From CAYLWN01 sp964387625 (GTDB lineage Bacteria > Patescibacteriota > Microgenomatia > UBA10105): 64,000 nt of DNA. Positions 60,507 to 64,000 of this stretch are shown piece after piece; within the stretch, counting starts at the first letter, position 1, and every line of letters starts with the position of its first letter. The notes under the pieces are model-generated. The model made no database searches. It saw only the letters and a program-made list of their open reading frames with translations, and was not told the origin of the DNA. The stretch spans positions 75,047-139,046 of the forward strand of contig CAYLWN010000001.1 of assembly GCA_964387625.1 (NCBI GenBank). Direction: 5' to 3'. A program made the translations under genes and the position numbers.

Positions 60507-61572
60507 TCATATTAACAAAATTGGGGGAGCAGAAAGAATTTTAGAAGCTCTACATGAATTATTTCCCAAAGCACCTCTGTATACACTAGTAGCTGATACA
60601 AAAAAAGCTAAATGGGCAAAAAAATTTCAAATTCATACGTCATTTGTGCAAAATATTCCAGGTGCCAAATCATATCACGAATTTTTCCCCATATTGCCAA
60701 TTTTTGCATTTGAAAAATTTAATTTCGATGATTTTGATGTGGTAATTTCAGTAACTTCAGCAGAAGCAAAAGGGATCATCACCAGTACGAAAACTCTGCA
60801 TATTTGTTATTGCTTAACACCAACCAGGTATATATGGAGTCATTACAGAGAATACTTTTCCAACAAATGGATGCGTAGATTATCTTACCCTGTGGTTGTT
60901 CTAATGCGGATGTGGGACGTATTGGCTGCAAATAGACCTGATGAATACGTTACAATATCAAATAATGTTGCAAAGAGAATTTATAAGTATTATCGAAGGC
61001 ATGCTGATTTAATATATCCGCCAGTTGATGTAAATAAATTTACACCGCAAAAAAATAAAACTGAAAAAGACAACTATTTTTTGGTAGTATCCAGGCTGGT
61101 TAAGTATAAACATGTAGAAATTGCCATAGATGCTTGTAATCAATTGAATTTACCACTAAAGATTATCGGGGACGGTTTTGAAAAAAATAATTTAAAAGAA
61201 ATCTCCGGTCCTACCATTGAATTTTTAGGAAACTTGACCGATAGTGATTTAATTAGGTATTATCAAGGATGCCGGGCTCTAATATTCGCTCAGGAGGAAG
61301 ATTTTGGCATTACTGCTGTGGAAGCATTGTCATGTGGTAAACCGGTAATAGCTTTTGGTTATGGTGGAGCAAAAGAAATAATTACTGAAGGAATAACAGG
61401 AGAATTTTTTTATAAGCAAAACAAACAAGCTTTGGCAGAAAAATTAGCAAATTTTGACGATAATAAATATCTTTCCAAAAATTGTTGGCAACAAGCTCAA
61501 AAGTTTTCAGTAGAAAGATTTAAATTTGAATTTTTAAATTACATAATTTCAAAAAGGAGCATTTTTAAATAA
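60484..61572 (+). CDS. GT4 glycosyltransferase, WbaZ-like mannosyltransferase
   Basis: 362 residues. The N-terminal MKIALVYDHINKIGGAERIL with ALHELFPKAPLYTLVADTKK, then CYCLTPTRYIWSHYREYFSN, MRMWDVLAANRPDEYVTISN and LIYPPVDVNKFTP, is a distinctive pattern of WbaZ/RfbZ-type mannosyltransferases. The donor-side motif is FAQEEDFGITAVEALSCGKP. The product would transfer mannose (or a related sugar) from GDP-mannose to the lipid-linked chain. The gene directly downstream makes GDP-mannose, which supports the assignment. Confidence 0.87.
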   Translation: MKIALVYDHINKIGGAERILEALHELFPKAPLYTLVADTKKAKWAKKFQIHTSFVQNIPGAKSYHEFFPILPIFAFEKFNFDDFDVVISVTSAEAKGIITSTKTLHICYCLTPTRYIWSHYREYFSNKWMRRLSYPVVVLMRMWDVLAANRPDEYVTISNNVAKRIYKYYRRHADLIYPPVDVNKFTPQKNKTEKDNYFLVVSRLVKYKHVEIAIDACNQLNLPLKIIGDGFEKNNLKEISGPTIEFLGNLTDSDLIRYYQGCRALIFAQEEDFGITAVEALSCGKPVIAFGYGGAKEIITEGITGEFFYKQNKQALAEKLANFDDNKYLSKNCWQQAQKFSVERFKFEFLNYIISKRSIFK

Positions 61573-61574
61573 AT

Positions 61575-62657
61575 ATGAAAGTTGTTATTTTTGCAGGAGG
61601 AGTTGGTACGAGGTTATGGCCTTTATCAAGAAAAAAATCACCTAAACAATTTGAAAAAATTATAAATAATGACTCTACACTGCAACTGGCAGCAAACCGC
61701 TTAAGACCGGATTTTGAGTGGTCAGATATTTATGTATCTACCGGAAAATCATATATTGACATAGTTGCAGAACAATTGCCCCAAGTTCCGCCGCAGCAAA
61801 TAATCGGTGAACCGTTAATGCGTGATGTGGGACCTGCTGTTGGACTGATAGCAGCGATTTTAGTAAAAGATCATCCTGAGGAGCCAATGGTGATTTTATG
61901 GAGTGATCATTTAGTAAAAAATGAAATTTTATTCAGAAAAATTTTAAAAAACGCAGGAGATTATGTATCCAAAAATCCGGAGAAGATCATTTTCGTGTCT
62001 CAAAAGCCCAGGTTTGCCAGTGAAAATTTAGGTTGGATTGAATATGGAGATATCGAATATAGTAATAATGGCATAGATTTTCATTCATTTATTGACTTTC
62101 AATACAGACCAGATAATAAAACTGCACAAAAATATTTTAAAAGCGGGCAGCATGCATGGAATTTAGGTTATTTTGTAACTACTCCTAAATATCTTTGGAA
62201 ACAATATCAAAAATTTGCGCCGAATTTAATAACCGGATTATCACAAATTCAAAATGCATGGAAATCAGGAAATTTCTATGATGTATTAGAGAAGGTCTAT
62301 CCAACGCTTGAAAAAATTAGTTTTGATAATGCTATTTTGGAAAAATTAAGTCCCTCTCAAGCATTAGTTATTTCAGAAAATATTGGTTGGAGTGATATTG
62401 GAGCTTGGGAGGCTTTGAAAGAAGCTCTGGAAAAAACTGAAGATAAAAACGTCACTCAGGGCAAAGTTTTATTAAATGATACCAGAGATTCTTTGATTTA
62501 TAATTATTCAAATCAATTAGTTGCTACAATTGACTTAGACGGATTTTTAGTAATAAATACTCCAGATGTGGTATTGGTTTGCAGAAAAAGCTCGGTTCCA
62601 AAAATAAAAAAATTGGTTGAAAGTTTAAATGGAACTGAGCACGAAAAATTAACCTAA
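61575..62657 (+). CDS. manC: Mannose-1-phosphate guanylyltransferase
   Basis: 360 residues. The nucleotidyltransferase signature is VVIFAGGVGTRLWPLSRKKS followed by PKQFEKI (residues 3-29), and the family pattern IIGEPLMRDVGPAVGLIAAI, ILWSDHLVKNE and AWNLGYFVTTPKYLW follows. It makes GDP-mannose from GTP and mannose 1-phosphate. It is the short form without the C-terminal phosphomannose isomerase cupin found in many ManC proteins, so isomerase activity must come from elsewhere. It starts 2 nt after the WbaZ-like gene and ends 7 nt before the initiating transferase gene. Confidence 0.92.
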   Translation: MKVVIFAGGVGTRLWPLSRKKSPKQFEKIINNDSTLQLAANRLRPDFEWSDIYVSTGKSYIDIVAEQLPQVPPQQIIGEPLMRDVGPAVGLIAAILVKDHPEEPMVILWSDHLVKNEILFRKILKNAGDYVSKNPEKIIFVSQKPRFASENLGWIEYGDIEYSNNGIDFHSFIDFQYRPDNKTAQKYFKSGQHAWNLGYFVTTPKYLWKQYQKFAPNLITGLSQIQNAWKSGNFYDVLEKVYPTLEKISFDNAILEKLSPSQALVISENIGWSDIGAWEALKEALEKTEDKNVTQGKVLLNDTRDSLIYNYSNQLVATIDLDGFLVINTPDVVLVCRKSSVPKIKKLVESLNGTEHEKLT

Positions 62658-62664
62658 AATAAAA

Positions 62665-63300
62665 ATGTATAATTTTATAAAACGATTAATTGATATTATA
62701 GGATCATTCATAATTGGTCTAATTTTTTTACCTATAATTATAATTACTGCTATAATGATAGTTATTGATTCCCAAGGTCCAATATTAGCTGATACGCCTG
62801 AAAGAGTTGGTAAAAAAGGAAAATTATTTAAACTGTATAAATTCCGTTCAATGATCATCAATGCTCACAATTTACTCAAAACAGACCCAAAATATAAAAA
62901 TTTATATGCCATGTACAAAAAAAACAGTTATAAATTATATGCAGATCCAAGAGTGACCCGAGTTGGTCATTTTATAAGGAAACATTCTCTGGATGAATTA
63001 CCGCAAATTTTTAATGTCATAAAAGGTGATATGAGTTTAGTTGGACCCCGTCCTTATTATCCTGATGAATTGGTAGATCAACAAAAGAAATATCCGCACA
63101 CAAAAGAATTAGTGAATATTGTGTTATCAGCCAGGCCTGGTATAACCGGAGAATGGCAAGTTTCAGGCAGAAGTGAAGTAAATTTTGATAAACGGATACA
63201 AATAGATGCAGAATATGTTAGCAGAAAATCAATAAAACACGATATTGCAATTTTATTGAAAAGTCCTATGGCAATGGTGACCGGTAAGGGCGCAGTTTGA
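62665..63300 (+). CDS. PglC-like initiating phosphoglycosyl transferase (bacterial sugar transferase)
   Basis: 211 residues, the small monotopic form. One N-terminal hydrophobic re-entrant helix (about 8-32) is followed by the catalytic domain: KLYKFRSMIINAH, HSLDELPQIFNVIKGDMSLV with the Asp-Glu catalytic dyad, GPRPYYPDEL, RPGITGEWQVSGRSEVNFDK and the final D-x-x-Y-V block. It transfers a sugar phosphate from a UDP-sugar to undecaprenyl phosphate and so starts the repeat unit. It lacks the extra membrane domain of WbaP/WcaJ. It is followed by its own downstream promoter and the DUF4012-like gene. Confidence 0.93.
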   Translation: MYNFIKRLIDIIGSFIIGLIFLPIIIITAIMIVIDSQGPILADTPERVGKKGKLFKLYKFRSMIINAHNLLKTDPKYKNLYAMYKKNSYKLYADPRVTRVGHFIRKHSLDELPQIFNVIKGDMSLVGPRPYYPDELVDQQKKYPHTKELVNIVLSARPGITGEWQVSGRSEVNFDKRIQIDAEYVSRKSIKHDIAILLKSPMAMVTGKGAV

Positions 63301-63325
63301 TAGTTTTGTAATTTTAAGTTAAAAT
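63297..63325 (+). promoter_or_regulatory. Sigma70-like promoter for the 63335 gene
   Basis: TTGATA (63297-63302), a 17-nt spacer and TAAAAT (63320-63325) form one of the best-scoring promoters in the window. The -10 lies 9 nt before the ATG at 63335, predicting a leader of about 3 nt. The -35 overlaps the stop codon of the preceding gene. Confidence 0.55.
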
Positions 63326-63334
63326 ATTATTCTT

Positions 63335-64000
63335 ATGGAAAATCTGCTCAAAAAAAATAACAGTGATAATTTTACGGCAACACCTGTTGTAACAAATATA
63401 AATTCAAAACCAGTCCTCACAAACGTATTAAATAAGGAAGCAGCAATTCTTAATAAAATACCTGTATCTGATAAAAAATCTATGGTAAAAAGATCTAAAA
63501 TTTCAAAAATTTGGTTTGTTCCTCTTATTTTTATCATGTTATTGATAATTGGTGTGATTTTTTTGGGAGTAATACCGGCAAGAAAAGCATATGTAAGTGG
63601 TCAGGAATTTTTTCAAACAGCCAAAAACTTAGCTTCGCAATTAAAAAGTCAAAACCTAGAAGAAGCTAAAATTATTTTACCAAAAACACAGGAACAATTA
63701 ACCAAATTACAAAAAGATTGGGAAAATATTTTAGCTTTAAAATACTTACCTATAATAAATAAATATCATCAGGATGGCGCTCATGGTTTAAAAGCTGCAG
63801 AATATGGATTGGATACAATTAAAATCAGTTTAGAGACAATAGAGCCATACGCAGATTTATTAGGATTAAAGGGCAAATCGACTTTTGTATCAGGTTCAGC
63901 TGAAGACAGGATTCAAACAGCAGTAAAAACCTTGGATAAAATGACTCCCAGGTTAGCTGATATTGGCGACAAAATTGAAAAATTAAAACAGGAAGTAGAT
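63335..64000 (+). CDS. DUF4012-like membrane-anchored protein, N-terminal part (cut by window edge)
   Basis: The frame is open from ATG 63335 to the window edge (222 residues, C-terminus missing). A polar N-terminus of about 55 residues is followed by one transmembrane helix (WFVPLIFIMLLIIGVIFLGV) and then a helical, probably extracytoplasmic region rich in Lys/Gln/Glu: ARKAYVSGQEFFQTAKNLAS, then KYLPIINKYHQDGAHGLKAA and IEPYADLLGLKG. This pattern of helices separated by a PLL-like turn is what I associate with DUF4012 proteins. They often lie beside sugar transferases in uncultivated bacteria and may take part in glycan assembly or attachment. The family call is from memory and the function is unknown. 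Confidence 0.65.
   Translation, partial: MENLLKKNNSDNFTATPVVTNINSKPVLTNVLNKEAAILNKIPVSDKKSMVKRSKISKIWFVPLIFIMLLIIGVIFLGVIPARKAYVSGQEFFQTAKNLASQLKSQNLEEAKIILPKTQEQLTKLQKDWENILALKYLPIINKYHQDGAHGLKAAEYGLDTIKISLETIEPYADLLGLKGKSTFVSGSAEDRIQTAVKTLDKMTPRLADIGDKIEKLKQEVD

Noticed and set aside
1..64000. Alternative genetic code (TGA as glycine) as in some CPR groups
   Set aside because: TGA serves as a normal stop at many gene ends, including ATGA overlaps, and no conserved domain is interrupted by in-frame TGA.
1..64000. Mobile elements, CRISPR arrays, tRNA or rRNA genes
   Set aside because: I looked for terminal repeats, transposase or integrase motifs, regular spaced repeats and RNA gene structures, and found none.

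Overview
The window is one very large, AT-rich surface-glycan locus. Nearly every gene makes, modifies, transfers, polymerises or exports sugars. I saw no tRNA, rRNA, CRISPR array, insertion sequence or phage gene. All reading frames work with the standard bacterial code (TGA is a stop). Low GC, very tight packing (many 4-nt ATGA overlaps), few Shine-Dalgarno motifs, a DUF4012-type protein beside the initiating sugar transferase and an abundance of GT-C-like membrane proteins together suggest an uncultivated Candidate Phyla Radiation (Patescibacteria) bacterium, perhaps of the Microgenomates group. That placement is inference: no phylogenetic marker gene is present.

Layout. Positions 1-15117 are mostly minus-strand: a cut-off GT2 gene, a perosamine-synthase-like aminotransferase with a GNAT acetyltransferase, a UDP-glucuronate-epimerase-like SDR, a second SDR epimerase, a UDP-sugar dehydrogenase, methyltransferases, GT2 enzymes, an ABC exporter (Wzt/Wzm type) and a second DegT aminotransferase. 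Two isolated plus-strand genes interrupt this: a GT-A-like protein and a UDP-galactopyranose-mutase-like flavoprotein. Positions 15179-23155 (plus) hold four large membrane proteins, then RfbF (CDP-glucose synthesis) and an RfbG-like dehydratase. Positions 23298-26268 (minus) hold a class I aminotransferase and an acetolactate-synthase-like TPP enzyme. Positions 26610-34835 (mostly plus) hold an FkbM methyltransferase, an SDR, RfbH (CDP-4-keto-6-deoxyglucose 3-dehydrase), another SDR, a zinc-knuckle methyltransferase, a split and unusually small transketolase pair, and two GtrB/ArnC-like synthases (one of them minus-strand). Positions 36195-50431 hold GT-C membrane proteins alternating with GT2/GT4 enzymes and methyltransferases, ending in a Wzx-type flippase. 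Positions 50433-64000 form a compact assembly operon: GT4 enzymes, a hexapeptide acyltransferase, a 1046-residue polymerase/GT-C fusion, more GT4/GT2 enzymes, ManC, a PglC-like initiating phosphoglycosyl transferase and the start of a DUF4012-like protein.

How it may work together (inference). GDP-mannose (ManC), UDP-uronic acids (dehydrogenase plus epimerase), possibly furanose sugars, N-acylated 4-amino sugars and a CDP-3,6-dideoxyhexose are made in the cytoplasm. The PglC-like enzyme starts a repeat on undecaprenyl phosphate, and GT2 and GT4 enzymes extend it. The Wzx flippase and/or the Wzm/Wzt exporter move it out, and the Wzy-like domain polymerises it. Several GtrB/DPM-like enzymes probably load single sugars onto polyprenyl phosphate for the roughly twelve GT-C-like membrane proteins, which would decorate the glycan outside.

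The most unusual elements are: (i) the RfbF/RfbG/RfbH set beside a stripped-down split transketolase, which suggests a branched-chain dideoxy sugar; (ii) the Wzy-like/GT-C fusion; and (iii) back-to-back promoters whose -10 boxes lie only 6-11 nt from start codons, which predicts leaderless mRNAs.
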